In this document: positions 28,260 through 36,544 of the stretch, one piece after another
Layout: each line of letters begins with the position of its first letter
How positions within the stretch are numbered: position 1 is the first letter of the stretch
NCBI GenBank assembly: GCA_934277375.1
Contig: CAKQTZ010000004.1
Location: forward strand, 186,001-250,000
DNA from: an uncultured Coprococcus sp.
Lineage (GTDB): Bacteria > Bacillota > Clostridia > Lachnospirales > Lachnospiraceae
Length of the DNA: 64,000 nt
Direction: 5' to 3'
The notes under the pieces: generated by a model
The model's input: the letters and a program-made list of their open reading frames with translations, nothing else
Database searches by the model: none
Told to the model about the DNA's origin: nothing
Made by a program: the position numbers and the translations under genes

Positions 28260-28595
28260 ATGGGAATAATGAAGAATATTGAACAGGCAGAGGTACTTAA
28301 GCTCAAGGATCAGGTGTCTTATCAGAAGGGACAGGTAGTAAGCAAGACACTTGCCCAGAATGTATGTATGAGTATAACCCTGTTTGCATTTGACAAGGAT
28401 GAGGAGATAAGCACACACGAGTCAGGCGGAGATGCATTTGTCACATGTCTTGACGGCGTGGGCGAGGTGGCAATAGACGGAGTAAAATATGAACTCCATG
28501 AGGGAGAGTCCATCGTAATGCCTGCAAAGCATCCACATGCAGTGTATGGCAAGGAGCAGTTTAAAATGATGCTGGTCGTTGTGTTCCAGTTGTAG
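28260..28595 (+). CDS. Single-domain cupin protein
   Basis: 111 residues, AGGAGG 7 bases before ATG. A small beta-barrel cupin: the first metal motif appears as 'HESGGDAFVTCLDG' and the second as 'MPAKHPHAVYG', giving several His ligands. Such proteins bind a metal or a small sugar-like ligand; the function here is not predictable. The GH3 gene starts 13 bases after its stop, so they are co-transcribed. Confidence 0.85.
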   Translation: MGIMKNIEQAEVLKLKDQVSYQKGQVVSKTLAQNVCMSITLFAFDKDEEISTHESGGDAFVTCLDGVGEVAIDGVKYELHEGESIVMPAKHPHAVYGKEQFKMMLVVVFQL

Positions 28596-28608
28596 GATAG
28601 AGGGGCAT

Positions 28609-29895
28609 ATGAAAAAGATATATGTGGTTCTGATCATGATTGTGTGTGTAGTGATCGGAATCTGTGGAATGGTGCTTGCTGGCGGCAAGCTTGACAAAAA
28701 GAATAATTCAGACGAGCAGACAACAGAACAGCGTACAGAGCTGGGACAGAAGAATATTGAGGCCTTTGCGGATGGAGAGGGTGAGGGTAACACAGATTCC
28801 CGCACATTCGAGACCACGGAGGCAGAGAAAACCACTGAATCAACAGAGGATGCGCGGCAGATACTTGTCGATGATACCCTTGAGGGGATGACACTTCATG
28901 ACAAGGTATGCCAGATGATGTTCGTGACTCCGGAGGAGCTCACAGGTGAAGATACGGTTACAGTAGCCGGTGATGTGACAAAAAAAGCACTTGAAAAATA
29001 TCCAGTCGGAGGAATCGTGTATTTTGCGAAAAACCTGGAGACAAAGGATCAGGTTAAAGATATGATCTCCAATTCCCAGAGCTATAGCAGTATAGGTCTG
29101 TTTATATCCACGGATGAGGAAGGCGGCACGGTGAACAGACTCATGGATACAGTGGGGACAACGTATATTGATTCCATGTATAACTATAAGGACGATGGGA
29201 CTGATAAGGCCTATGAGAATGCACACACCATAGCACAGGATATGTCAGAACTTGGTTTCAACGTGGATTTTGCACCTGTGGCTGATGTGTGGTCCAACCC
29301 TGACAATACAGTGATAGGCAGGCGTGCATACAGCGATGATTATGCACAGGCAGCGGAGCTTGTAGGAAGTGCGGTTAAGGGCTTCAGAGATGGCGGTGTT
29401 ATGTGCACTCTCAAGCATTTTCCAGGACATGGTGATACAGCGGAGGATTCACATTACAGCAGTGCTTATGTCAACAGGACAAAGGATCAGATAATGGTGG
29501 ACGAGATGCAGACGTTCAGATCTGGAATCGATGCGGGAGCTGAGCTGGTCATGGTCGGACATCTTATAGTGCCGGATATAGATGAGCTTCCGGCTACTTT
29601 ATCGTACAAGATAGCCACAGAGATGCTCCGCGGCGATATGGGGTTTGACGGAATAGCGATAACTGATTCCTTGGAGATGGAGTCTATAGCAGACAATTAT
29701 GGTGTGGGTGACTCTGCCGTTATGGCGGTCCAGGCAGGCATGGATATGCTTCTCCAGCCTGCAGATCCCGCAGTTGCAATTGATGCTATTGTGGCTGCTG
29801 TTGAAAGCGGTGATATCAAGGAGACCCGGATAGATGAAAGTGTCAGGAGGATACTCACGCTCAAGGCTGAGCGGGGGCTTCTGGAAAAGAAATAG
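28609..29895 (+). CDS. GH3 beta-N-acetylhexosaminidase (NagZ-like), membrane-anchored
   Basis: About 428 residues from ATG 28609 (GAGGGG 5 bases upstream). N-terminal membrane anchor (4-24), an acidic Thr/Glu/Asn-rich linker to about 90, then a GH3 barrel with the NagZ motif KHFPGHGDT at 269-277 and nucleophile Asp353 in ITDSLEM. The family removes terminal GlcNAc, typically from muropeptides or glycans. Because it is anchored outside, it likely acts in cell-wall turnover or on external chitooligosaccharides. Confidence 0.9.
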   Translation: MKKIYVVLIMIVCVVIGICGMVLAGGKLDKKNNSDEQTTEQRTELGQKNIEAFADGEGEGNTDSRTFETTEAEKTTESTEDARQILVDDTLEGMTLHDKVCQMMFVTPEELTGEDTVTVAGDVTKKALEKYPVGGIVYFAKNLETKDQVKDMISNSQSYSSIGLFISTDEEGGTVNRLMDTVGTTYIDSMYNYKDDGTDKAYENAHTIAQDMSELGFNVDFAPVADVWSNPDNTVIGRRAYSDDYAQAAELVGSAVKGFRDGGVMCTLKHFPGHGDTAEDSHYSSAYVNRTKDQIMVDEMQTFRSGIDAGAELVMVGHLIVPDIDELPATLSYKIATEMLRGDMGFDGIAITDSLEMESIADNYGVGDSAVMAVQAGMDMLLQPADPAVAIDAIVAAVESGDIKETRIDESVRRILTLKAERGLLEKK

Positions 29896-29928
29896 TATAC
29901 ATAGTCCTACATGACATGACGCTCCAAC

Positions 29929-29945
29929 ATAGTATTGAATACTAT
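29929..29945. promoter_or_regulatory. Perfect 17-bp palindrome upstream of the fabF promoter, candidate operator
   Basis: ATAGTATTGAATACTAT is a perfect inverted repeat (7-bp arms, TGA centre) ending 6 bases before the -35. Position and symmetry suggest a repressor or activator site; its TAGTA...TACTA arms recall FapR-type sites, but that link is speculative. Confidence 0.5.
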
Positions 29946-29951
29946 TTATCC

Positions 29952-29980
29952 TTGTTATATATATTACATTGTGGTAAAAT
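29952..29980 (+). promoter_or_regulatory. Extended -10 sigma-A promoter of fabF
   Basis: TTGTTA at 29952-29957, 17 bases, TAAAAT at 29975-29980 with an upstream TGG extended -10. Confidence 0.7.
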
Positions 29981-30029
29981 TAATTTAACTGCGATGCAGG
30001 AAAGAGTAAAGATAAAAACGAGGTATGAG

Positions 30030-31265
30030 ATGAAGAGAGTTGTTGTAACAGGAATGGGTGCAGTCACACCTATAGGAAACAGTGTAGAAGAGTTCTGGGA
30101 GAATATAAAGAAGAATACAGTTGGAATCGGGGAGATCACCAAGTTCGATGTCAGTGATTACAAGTGCAGGCTTGCCGCTGAAGTTAAGAACTTTGATGCA
30201 AAGCAGTATATGGATCCAAAAGCTGCAAGACGTATGGAACCATTTTGTCAGTATGCCATAGCTGCTACAGGCGAGGCTATCAAGGATGCAGGACTTGACC
30301 TTGAGAAGGAAGACAGGACAAGGATCGGAACATGTATAGGAAATGGTCTTGGCGGCGTGGCAACTATAGAGAAGGAGCATAAGAAGGTCGTTGAGGGCAA
30401 GGCAAACAGAGTCAGTGTCATGATGGTTCCAATGATGATATCGAACATGGCAGCGGGCAACGTAGCTATACAGTTTGGTCTTGAGGGCAAATGTACAGAT
30501 ATAGTTACAGCATGTGCCACAGGAACAAACTCCATAGGAGAGGCTTACAGATATATACAGGCAGGAGAGGCTGATGTAATGGTTGCAGGTGGTGCAGAAT
30601 CACCTATCTGTGAGACAAATGTATCAGGATTTATATCGATGACAGCACTTTCAAGCGCAGAGGATCCTATGAGAGCATCAATACCGTTTGACAAGGACAG
30701 ATGTGGGTTTGTAATTGCCGAGGGTGCAGGCGTTGTCGTACTTGAGTCACTGGAGCATGCCCAGGCGAGAGGCGCGCAGATACTTGCAGAGGTTGTTGGT
30801 TATGGCTCAACATGTGACGCATACCACATCACATCTCCTAAGGAGGACGGAAGCGGCGCAGGCCGTGCCATGAAGCTTGCCATGGAGGAGGCAGGAATCT
30901 CACCTGCTGACGTTGACTATATCAATGCACACGGCACAAGTACACATCACAACGATCTGTTTGAGACAAGAGCTATCAAGTATGCTATGGGTGATGACGC
31001 ATACAATGTGAATATCAATTCCACAAAGTCCATGATAGGACATCTGTTTGGAGCTGCCGGTGCAGTTGAGTTTATCACATGCGTGAAGTCCATAGAGGAT
31101 TCATACATCCATCCAACAGTTGGTCTCCGTGAGACCGAGGGCGAGATGGACCTCAACTATACTATGGGTGAGGGTGTACATAAGGATATTACATATGCGC
31201 TCAGCAACTCACTGGGATTTGGCGGACATAACGCAAGTATCCTTGTAAAGAAGTTTGAGGCATAG
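30030..31265 (+). CDS. fabF: Beta-ketoacyl-ACP synthase II
   Basis: 411 residues from ATG 30030, where family homology (KRVVVTGMG) begins; upstream in-frame codons overlap the promoter. Catalytic triad: Cys162 in TACATG, His301 in NAHGTST, His338 in GHLFGAAG, with Lys333. It elongates acyl-ACP with malonyl-ACP. It has its own promoter with a palindrome, so it may be regulated apart from fabD-fabG. Confidence 0.95.
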   Translation: MKRVVVTGMGAVTPIGNSVEEFWENIKKNTVGIGEITKFDVSDYKCRLAAEVKNFDAKQYMDPKAARRMEPFCQYAIAATGEAIKDAGLDLEKEDRTRIGTCIGNGLGGVATIEKEHKKVVEGKANRVSVMMVPMMISNMAAGNVAIQFGLEGKCTDIVTACATGTNSIGEAYRYIQAGEADVMVAGGAESPICETNVSGFISMTALSSAEDPMRASIPFDKDRCGFVIAEGAGVVVLESLEHAQARGAQILAEVVGYGSTCDAYHITSPKEDGSGAGRAMKLAMEEAGISPADVDYINAHGTSTHHNDLFETRAIKYAMGDDAYNVNINSTKSMIGHLFGAAGAVEFITCVKSIEDSYIHPTVGLRETEGEMDLNYTMGEGVHKDITYALSNSLGFGGHNASILVKKFEA

Positions 31266-31348
31266 AACGACATAATATATCTAACAGTTCACGTGAGATA
31301 TACGTGGGTTACAAAATGATTGGACGGACAACAAGGAGGGTTATGGTT

Positions 31349-32242
31349 ATGTACGAGAATAAAGACATGCTCAGCTGGCTGGGATATTTTGCAGATATGA
31401 TGAAGGTCAGCCCGGAGAAGATTAAGATGCTTAATATATGCGGAAAGCAGAAGAACGTGGTTCCGACTATAGACACACACAAGAGGGTCCTCATATTTGC
31501 CGATCAGAGTCATGAGGATCTGTTATACACGCTGTGGGAGAAGGGATTTGGCGAGTATGACATGTGGTATGCAGAGGGGGTGGAGCCTGGCGGAGAAGTT
31601 CACCATGATAAGCTTGAGAAGGTGCTGAACAGGAAGATAACAGGACCTACAGTTATATTCATCATGAACGAGAAAACCAGAGAATCAGTGAGATACGGTA
31701 TTGCAAATGATTTCTTCTCAGCGGGAACTGTGCACTATGTTGGAAAAGAGATCCGTGCAGTTATAATGAGTCTTTTGGACGTCGATACCCATGATACTAT
31801 ACTGGCTCTTCAGGCGGAGAGTATAGTAATAGAGGCTGCCATCGTGGCCAGCGAGGGAAATATCATAGCTGTTGAGCCTGATGATGGATCAAGAAGATCC
31901 ATGGAAGAGAATGTGGATAAGTTTGGAGTACATAATGTTCAGATCATACCGGATATGAGTGAGGAAACGCTGGCTTCTATTCCTGTGCCGAGACTGGCGT
32001 TTATAGTTGCTAACCATTATCTGGAGTCTGATATGGAGAGATTGCTCAAGATAAATCCGGATATGCAGTTTGTCATATATACATTGGATCTCGGAATACT
32101 TGCACAGGCCAAGATCATATTCGATAAACTGGGAATAAAGAACATGGAGGCCATACAGATATCTGTGTCAAAAACTAACAAGGATAATATGTTTGTCACA
32201 CAGCCTTCGCCATGGCTTATCACAGGATCTGCGGAAAAATAG
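31349..32242 (+). CDS. Diverged CbiE-CbiT (precorrin methyltransferase)-like protein with degenerate SAM motif
   Basis: 297 residues; ATG 31349 has AGGAGG 9 bases upstream, in preference to 31304, 31316 or 31343. Residues 1-140 follow the pattern of the C-terminal half of CbiE ('VLIFADQSHEDLLYTLWEKG'), and 'VGKEIRAVIMSLLDV' matches the CbiE-CbiT junction (usually TKREVRA.LSKL). The next part follows CbiT: 'IVIEAAIVASEGNIIAVEPDD', 'ENVDKFGVHNVQII'. The Gly-rich SAM motif I (DxGxGxG) is replaced by ILALQAES, so ordinary methyl transfer is doubtful. No cobalamin genes are near. Homology is inferred from pattern, not a search. Confidence 0.55.
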   Translation: MYENKDMLSWLGYFADMMKVSPEKIKMLNICGKQKNVVPTIDTHKRVLIFADQSHEDLLYTLWEKGFGEYDMWYAEGVEPGGEVHHDKLEKVLNRKITGPTVIFIMNEKTRESVRYGIANDFFSAGTVHYVGKEIRAVIMSLLDVDTHDTILALQAESIVIEAAIVASEGNIIAVEPDDGSRRSMEENVDKFGVHNVQIIPDMSEETLASIPVPRLAFIVANHYLESDMERLLKINPDMQFVIYTLDLGILAQAKIIFDKLGIKNMEAIQISVSKTNKDNMFVTQPSPWLITGSAEK

Positions 32243-32274
32243 ACCAGCAGACTTGATGCTGATAATATATTGGG

Positions 32275-32324
32275 ACAACAAATGCCAGAGGGCTGATATC
32301 ACAGTCACTCTGGCATTTGTTGTT
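32275..32324. terminator. Bidirectional terminator between CbiET-like gene and XRE regulator
   Basis: ACAACAAATGCCAGAG pairs with CTCTGGCATTTGTTGT, 16-bp perfect stem with a 17-base loop. Serves two convergent genes. Confidence 0.85.
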
Positions 32325-32334
32325 ATGACATATT

Positions 32335-33081
32335 CTATTCTTCCAGAGGAAGTTTTCTTGTGTCCTCCAACCGAATTATTCCCAGGATAGTACCTAGGCA
32401 TATGATATCACTGCTGAGATACAGTGATTTGTCACAGTGGCTGACGGCTTCCAGATAAGGCGAACCGTCACGCTCGGTGTATTTCCGGATCATCTCCACA
32501 CCTTCTTTGTTCAGGAAAACGGCGATATCTCCAAAGTGAGGAAATCCTCTTTCTACAGCCAGTATGTCATCCTTCATATATATAGGATGAAGCATGTTGG
32601 TCATCAGTTTCAGACAGTAATCCGCGGTGGGAAAATAGTCAGAAGGGATGTCTATGAATTCCGTGGAATGCGTTGAATAGTCTGCATTAGATGCAAGCGT
32701 ATGTATGGAGGAAATACATGGAATCTTGCGGGTCGTTTTGGCATCTGCATTGTCCCTCATGCCGCGCTGCATGTGATCTTCGGAGTCAGCCATGATCATC
32801 ACCATATTTTTACCGTGGGTGTTGAGTGTGCGAAATTTTCTGAGGAGATACAGCTCCTCTGGCGTCAGACTCTGGCGGTGTAAAAATCCGTCCATTGTAC
32901 ATCCAAGGGCATCTGCAATTGATATCATTAATTGTATGCCAGGACTTTTGGTCTTGCCACTTCGTATCGCTTTGATAGTGTCTTCTGATATGCCGGTCAT
33001 GTCTGCGAGCTGGCTGATTGTGACACCCCGCTCTGCCATGACTTCCTTGAGCCGCAGGCCTATATTGTAGTAATCTTCCAT
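32335..33081 (-). CDS. Phage-repressor-like XRE regulator with S24-type C-terminal domain lacking catalytic Ser
   Basis: 248 residues, minus strand. XRE HTH at 8-65 ('GVTISQLADMTGISEDTIKAIRSGK'), linker, and a LexA/CI-like fold from about 145: 'ADYCLKLMTNMLHPIYMKDDIL', aligning with the usual GDSM-x-P-x-x-x-x-GD motif. The catalytic Ser position is Asn162, and the Lys position reads IRKY, so self-cleavage is unlikely. No prophage surrounds it. Its upstream region carries four TATAGAA copies. Confidence 0.8.
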   Translation of the reverse strand: MEDYYNIGLRLKEVMAERGVTISQLADMTGISEDTIKAIRSGKTKSPGIQLMISIADALGCTMDGFLHRQSLTPEELYLLRKFRTLNTHGKNMVMIMADSEDHMQRGMRDNADAKTTRKIPCISSIHTLASNADYSTHSTEFIDIPSDYFPTADYCLKLMTNMLHPIYMKDDILAVERGFPHFGDIAVFLNKEGVEMIRKYTERDGSPYLEAVSHCDKSLYLSSDIICLGTILGIIRLEDTRKLPLEE

Positions 33082-33102
33082 ATGTAATACCTCATAATAT
33101 TA

Positions 33103-33205
33103 TATAGAATTAACGTTGAGAATTTCATATAAGCATTCAATAATGATATATAGAATAAATCCACAATAACTATTATATATAGAAGAAATATAAATGTCTA
33201 TAGAA
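33103..33205. promoter_or_regulatory. Four TATAGAA direct repeats upstream of the S24-like regulator
   Basis: TATAGAA at 33103, 33149, 33178 and 33199, all in the same orientation, within 120 bases upstream of the regulator's start. Could be operator half-sites, but the region is AT-rich and spacing is irregular (46, 29, 21). Confidence 0.3.
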
Positions 33206-33279
33206 AAGTGTATGAATATACACCTGCGCAAATAGTATGGTCATATCGTAGTGTAGAAACTGCTCTTCCATTTGGCATG

Positions 33280-33434
33280 TATAATGGTATAATAAACATA
33301 TCTGTTACATCGAGAGATGACAAGGGGGTCATTTTCTACAACGATCTGTCACAATGGGGGTGGCGGATTTCGGCAGAGGGAACAAGGCTATCGCATATCG
33401 AGCGTTGGGCGTCGATATGAAGATAGCCTTTTTT
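33280..33434 (+). ncRNA. Candidate small RNA with strong intrinsic terminator
   Basis: Two TATAAT boxes (33280-33285 and 33288-33293) precede about 140 bases with no ORF that has a ribosome site. The stretch ends in an 18-bp interrupted stem (AAGGCTATCGCATATCGA at 33384, TCGATATG...GATAGCCTT ending 33430) followed by six Ts. An ATGAC/GTCAT hairpin lies near its start. A promoter and terminator without a gene is the basis of the call; -35 elements are weak. Confidence 0.45.
33384..33434 (+). terminator. Intrinsic terminator of the orphan transcript
   Basis: Stem AAGGCTATC-CATATCGA / TCGATATG-GATAGCCTT with a 10-base loop and T6. Confidence 0.85.
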
Positions 33435-33458
33435 CGTGGGTGCGGAGGACGGACGGCT

Positions 33459-33667
33459 GCGCATTCTTCCGGGGACGGGTATATCATCTGCTATGTATGT
33501 GGCATCACGCTCTACTTCCTTCGCTTCCCTGCTTCTATCTGCATTCGGCGCCGACCGCGATAAGGGCGTTGCGGTCTCTGCCTCAGCAAGAAGCAGCGAA
33601 GCTCAGTCGTATTTGCTAACGATACCACATACATAGCAGATGATATACAGCCCCCGGAAGAATACGC
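33459..33667. repeat. 209-bp long hairpin element
   Basis: Arms of 48 and 47 bases (33459-33506 and 33621-33667) are about 85 percent complementary, including an unbroken TATATCATCTGCTATGTATG match. The 114-base centre folds further: GACCGC/GCGGTC, and CTTCGCT..TGCTTCT with AGAAGCAGCGAAG. Several overlapping ORFs here are by-products of this symmetry. Architecture matches the element at 38990, without sequence identity. Confidence 0.7.
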
Positions 33668-33949
33668 AGACTGTTCTTAGTGAAACGCAGCGGAATGTTA
33701 ATCATAAAGTAAATGTTAAAAATATAAAAAAAGTATAAACTGGCGATACACCAGGTTTTATGCGGGTTCCTTGAGAAAAAAGTGACATAATTCGATTTTT
33801 GTTATGAAAAACAATACAAAAATAAAAAATGATTAAAATTTGACTATAATGGCAAATATATGACTTTTATTTTTTTTTGAATGGTGCTAAAATACGCAAG
33901 CAAGGAGCGAAGAAAGCTCAAGAGTAAAAAGATAGGGGAGTATGACCGG
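33668..33949. other. AT-rich intergenic stretch, no gene seen
   Basis: 282 bases, rich in A and T runs. No convincing promoter or hairpin; an in-frame extension of the next gene to 33881 has no ribosome site. Confidence 0.5.
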
Positions 33950-34423
33950 ATGAATGTAGTATTTTTTGATGTAGACGGCGTACTGAATTCGGAGAAATTT
34001 CTGTGCGAGACTCATGGGGAGTTTATCAATCCAAAGAATGTGGCAAACCTCAAGATGATTGTGGATGCCACCGGAGCGAAGCTGGTTATGACCAGTGACT
34101 GGAGGAAACAGGTGATTGATAAGGATATCAGTAAGACACATGTAAGGGAATTGTTAGACAGGCTTGCAGATGCCGGAATGGAGGTATATGGGGTAACTTC
34201 TTCAGGGGATGAGCTCAGGAACAAGTATGGTGTTTATACCAGAGCATGTGCGGTTAAGGATTATGTGACTGCAAATGCTGTAGAGGGATATGTTATATTC
34301 GATGACATGGATATGGACTGGGAAGCACAAGGTCTTGATTCTCACTGGATCAACACGGAGAACGTACTTACAGGGCTCACAGAGACAGATGCCAGGAATG
34401 CTATTTCAATAATAAACCAATAA
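33950..34423 (+). CDS. Small HAD-superfamily phosphatase-like protein
   Basis: 157 residues from ATG 33950, 9 bases after AGGGGAG. HAD motif I 'VVFFDVDGVLNS', motif II in 'KLVMTSDWRKQ', a Lys near 'KDYV', and motif IV 'YVIFDDMDMDW'. It matches the compact HAD family related to the domain found in Swiss-Army-Knife RNA-repair proteins, with 'SHWINTENVLTGLT' as the tail. No cap domain. Substrate unknown. Confidence 0.75.
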   Translation: MNVVFFDVDGVLNSEKFLCETHGEFINPKNVANLKMIVDATGAKLVMTSDWRKQVIDKDISKTHVRELLDRLADAGMEVYGVTSSGDELRNKYGVYTRACAVKDYVTANAVEGYVIFDDMDMDWEAQGLDSHWINTENVLTGLTETDARNAISIINQ

Positions 34424-34481
34424 TAAACCTGGGATAGCATTTTGACATACAACAAAACAGTGTGAAAGGAAGTGATGTCTT

Positions 34482-35165
34482 ACGGATCTGGCAGAAGAGT
34501 TATCCAATGAACTCCAATGCAAAACAGTATTTACAATACCAATATTTGGTGGAATACCGGTAACAGAATCTGTGGTGGTAACATGGATCATTATGGCAGT
34601 GCTGGTGCTGTTGTCGATTATCCTTGTAAGGAATCTCAAGGTCGAGAATCCAGGTAAGAAGCAGCTAGTGCTGGAGACCATAATAACTACCTTTAACAAC
34701 CTGTTCAAAGGTGTTATCGGAGAGGAGGGCATGAAGTATGTTCCGTATCTGATAACGGTTATTCTGTACATTGGCATGGCCAACATCATGGGTGTATTTG
34801 GTTTTAAACCACCGACAAAGGATCTGAATGTGACAGCCTCACTTGCCATCATGAGTATAATACTCGTACAGGTGGCAGGAATACGAGGAAAGGGGACAAA
34901 AGGCTGGGTCAAGAGTTTTGCAGAGCCGGTTGCCATAGTTGCACCGCTTAATGTACTTGAGCTTGTCATCAAGCCGTTGTCGCTGTGTATGCGACTTTTC
35001 GGTAATGTTCTCGGAGCATTTGTCATCATGAAGCTGATAGAGGCAGTAGTTCCACTTATTGTCCCTATCCCACTCAGCCTGTACTTTGATTTCTTTGATG
35101 GATTTTTACAGGCGTTTGTATTTACTTTCCTGACTACGCTTTATATGCAGGAAGCGATGGAGTAA
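34482..35165 (+). CDS. atpB: ATP synthase F0 subunit a (unusual start)
   Basis: The a-subunit of the membrane proton channel. The frame is open from 34476 and reads LTDLAEELSNELQCKTVF, then TIPIFGGIPVTESVVVTWIIM, the conserved N-terminal part of AtpB, yet it has no ATG, GTG or TTG before GTG 34572. AAGGAAG at 34466 points to a start near ACG 34482. Dropping one T after the ATG at 34475 would give MLTDLAEEL in frame, so a frameshift or sequence error is possible. Starting at 34572 would remove about 30 conserved residues. Helix motif 'LSLCMRLFGNVLGAF' contains the essential Arg. First gene of the operon. Confidence 0.88.
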   Translation, partial: TDLAEELSNELQCKTVFTIPIFGGIPVTESVVVTWIIMAVLVLLSIILVRNLKVENPGKKQLVLETIITTFNNLFKGVIGEEGMKYVPYLITVILYIGMANIMGVFGFKPPTKDLNVTASLAIMSIILVQVAGIRGKGTKGWVKSFAEPVAIVAPLNVLELVIKPLSLCMRLFGNVLGAFVIMKLIEAVVPLIVPIPLSLYFDFFDGFLQAFVFTFLTTLYMQEAME

Positions 35166-35209
35166 AGATTATCTGAATTAAAAATGAAAATAAGAAGGAG
35201 AAAAATGAT

Positions 35210-35434
35210 ATGAACGGATTATTAGCAATTGGAGCAGGTATAGCAGCATTAGTAGGACTTGGCGCAGGACTTGGAATCGGTCTTGCAACATCAAAGGCAG
35301 TTGAGGCTGTAGCCAGACAGCCGGAGGCAGACGGAAAGATCACAAAGCTTCTTATCATCGGTTGTGCCCTTGCAGAGGCAACAGCTATCTACGGTTTCGT
35401 TATCGGACTTCTCGCAATCATTCTTCTTAAATAA
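35210..35434 (+). CDS. atpE: ATP synthase F0 subunit c
   Basis: 74 residues, two-helix hairpin with the loop ARQPEA and ion-binding Glu56 in '[11 protein letters not shown]'. The Gln that helps bind sodium in Ilyobacter-type rings is Ile23 here and the residue after Glu is Ala, so proton coupling is the likelier reading (inference). AAGGAG lies upstream of the ATG. Confidence 0.95.
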   Translation: MNGLLAIGAGIAALVGLGAGLGIGLATSKAVEAVARQPEADGKITKLLIIGCALAEATAIYGFVIGLLAIILLK

Positions 35435-35537
35435 TCAGATTTTAGGTCAGATGGGTATTTTAATAGAAATATCTAATAGAAATCTGGAGTTGCAGAAGAG
35501 ATGCGGATAATAGAAACAGAAAGATAGGAGTGGCTAT

Positions 35538-36044
35538 ATGATTGATATAGAATTTTCTACAATAGCATTCACCATTATCAACTTAATAGTTCTGTTTCTT
35601 CTTTTGAAGAAGTTCTTGATAGGACCGATCAACGATGTCATCAAGAAGAGAGAAGATATGATCGCTGGTACCATATCGGATGCCAACAGTCAGAAGGCTG
35701 AAGCAATGAAACTCAAGGCTCAGTATGAGGATACCCTTGCAGGGGTTGACGCTGAGTGCAGGGATCTCCGTGAGAAATCCCGTGTGGAGGCCCAGAATGA
35801 GTACAGCCGTATCATAGATCAGGCTGATGCAAAGTCAGTCAAGATGATAAAGGATGCGGAGAAGACCATAGAGATCAAGCAGAACAAGGCACTTTCTGAT
35901 ATGCAGTCACAGATCGCAGAGCTTGCAATGGCAGCAGCCGGCAAGATCGTGGGCGGTGAAGGTGATGCAGCATCAGCAGGTTCAGCCATGTATGACGAGT
36001 TTTTGAATGAAGTAGGTGATTCAGGTGACACAGAAGGCAATTAA
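35538..36044 (+). CDS. atpF: ATP synthase F0 subunit b
   Basis: 168 residues: one N-terminal membrane helix (8-26) then a long charged helix typical of the peripheral stalk ('IGPINDVIKKREDMI'), ending in an acidic Gly/Ser tail. It overlaps the start of atpH by about 20 bases. Confidence 0.94.
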   Translation: MIDIEFSTIAFTIINLIVLFLLLKKFLIGPINDVIKKREDMIAGTISDANSQKAEAMKLKAQYEDTLAGVDAECRDLREKSRVEAQNEYSRIIDQADAKSVKMIKDAEKTIEIKQNKALSDMQSQIAELAMAAAGKIVGGEGDAASAGSAMYDEFLNEVGDSGDTEGN

Positions 36045-36540
36045 TTACGGAATTGTCCTCTATCAGCTTGGAATCAGTCAGGACATGGTGGAGGAGATAA
36101 AGGCGCTGGTGGATGGCAGTCCGGAGCTGGTATATGCGCTGGCAGATCCGGTGGTCAGCCACGCAGACAAGCGCAAGGTCGTTGACAGGGTATTTGACAG
36201 ATTTGACAACAAGGATCTGGTGAATTTCATGAAGACCCTGTGTGACAACGATGGATTTGACATGATACATGACATATTTGACGAGTATGAGAAGTATGCC
36301 AGAGAGCAGCAGGATATCCTTTCGGCAACTCTCTATTATGTCACACCGCCAACTGATAAGCAGAAGGCTGGTATCGAGAGCTTCCTTATGAAAGAGTATG
36401 GAAGCAAGGCGGTACAGCTTTCCATGGTGGAGAAAAAAGAATTGATAGGTGGATTTGTCATAAGAACGGGAGACCGCGAGTACGACAGAAGCATTCTGGG
36501 CAGGTACAAATCCCTTAGACAGAAACTGGTTATGAGGTGA
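36025..36540 (+). CDS. atpH: ATP synthase F1 subunit delta
   Basis: About 171 residues from GTG 36025 (AGTAGGTGA 7 bases upstream); GTG 36016 is an alternative. Helical N-terminal domain that caps F1, and C-terminal '[27 protein letters not shown]', the delta signature. Overlap with atpF implies coupled translation. Confidence 0.92.
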   Translation: MTQKAINYGIVLYQLGISQDMVEEIKALVDGSPELVYALADPVVSHADKRKVVDRVFDRFDNKDLVNFMKTLCDNDGFDMIHDIFDEYEKYAREQQDILSATLYYVTPPTDKQKAGIESFLMKEYGSKAVQLSMVEKKELIGGFVIRTGDREYDRSILGRYKSLRQKLVMR

Positions 36541-36544
36541 TAAA

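Noticed and set aside
33208..33636. Four overlapping ORFs of 66-100 codons in the gene-poor stretch
   Set aside because: No ribosome sites, they cross a terminator and the arms of the long hairpin, and the compositions (Cys, His, Arg rich) are not protein-like.
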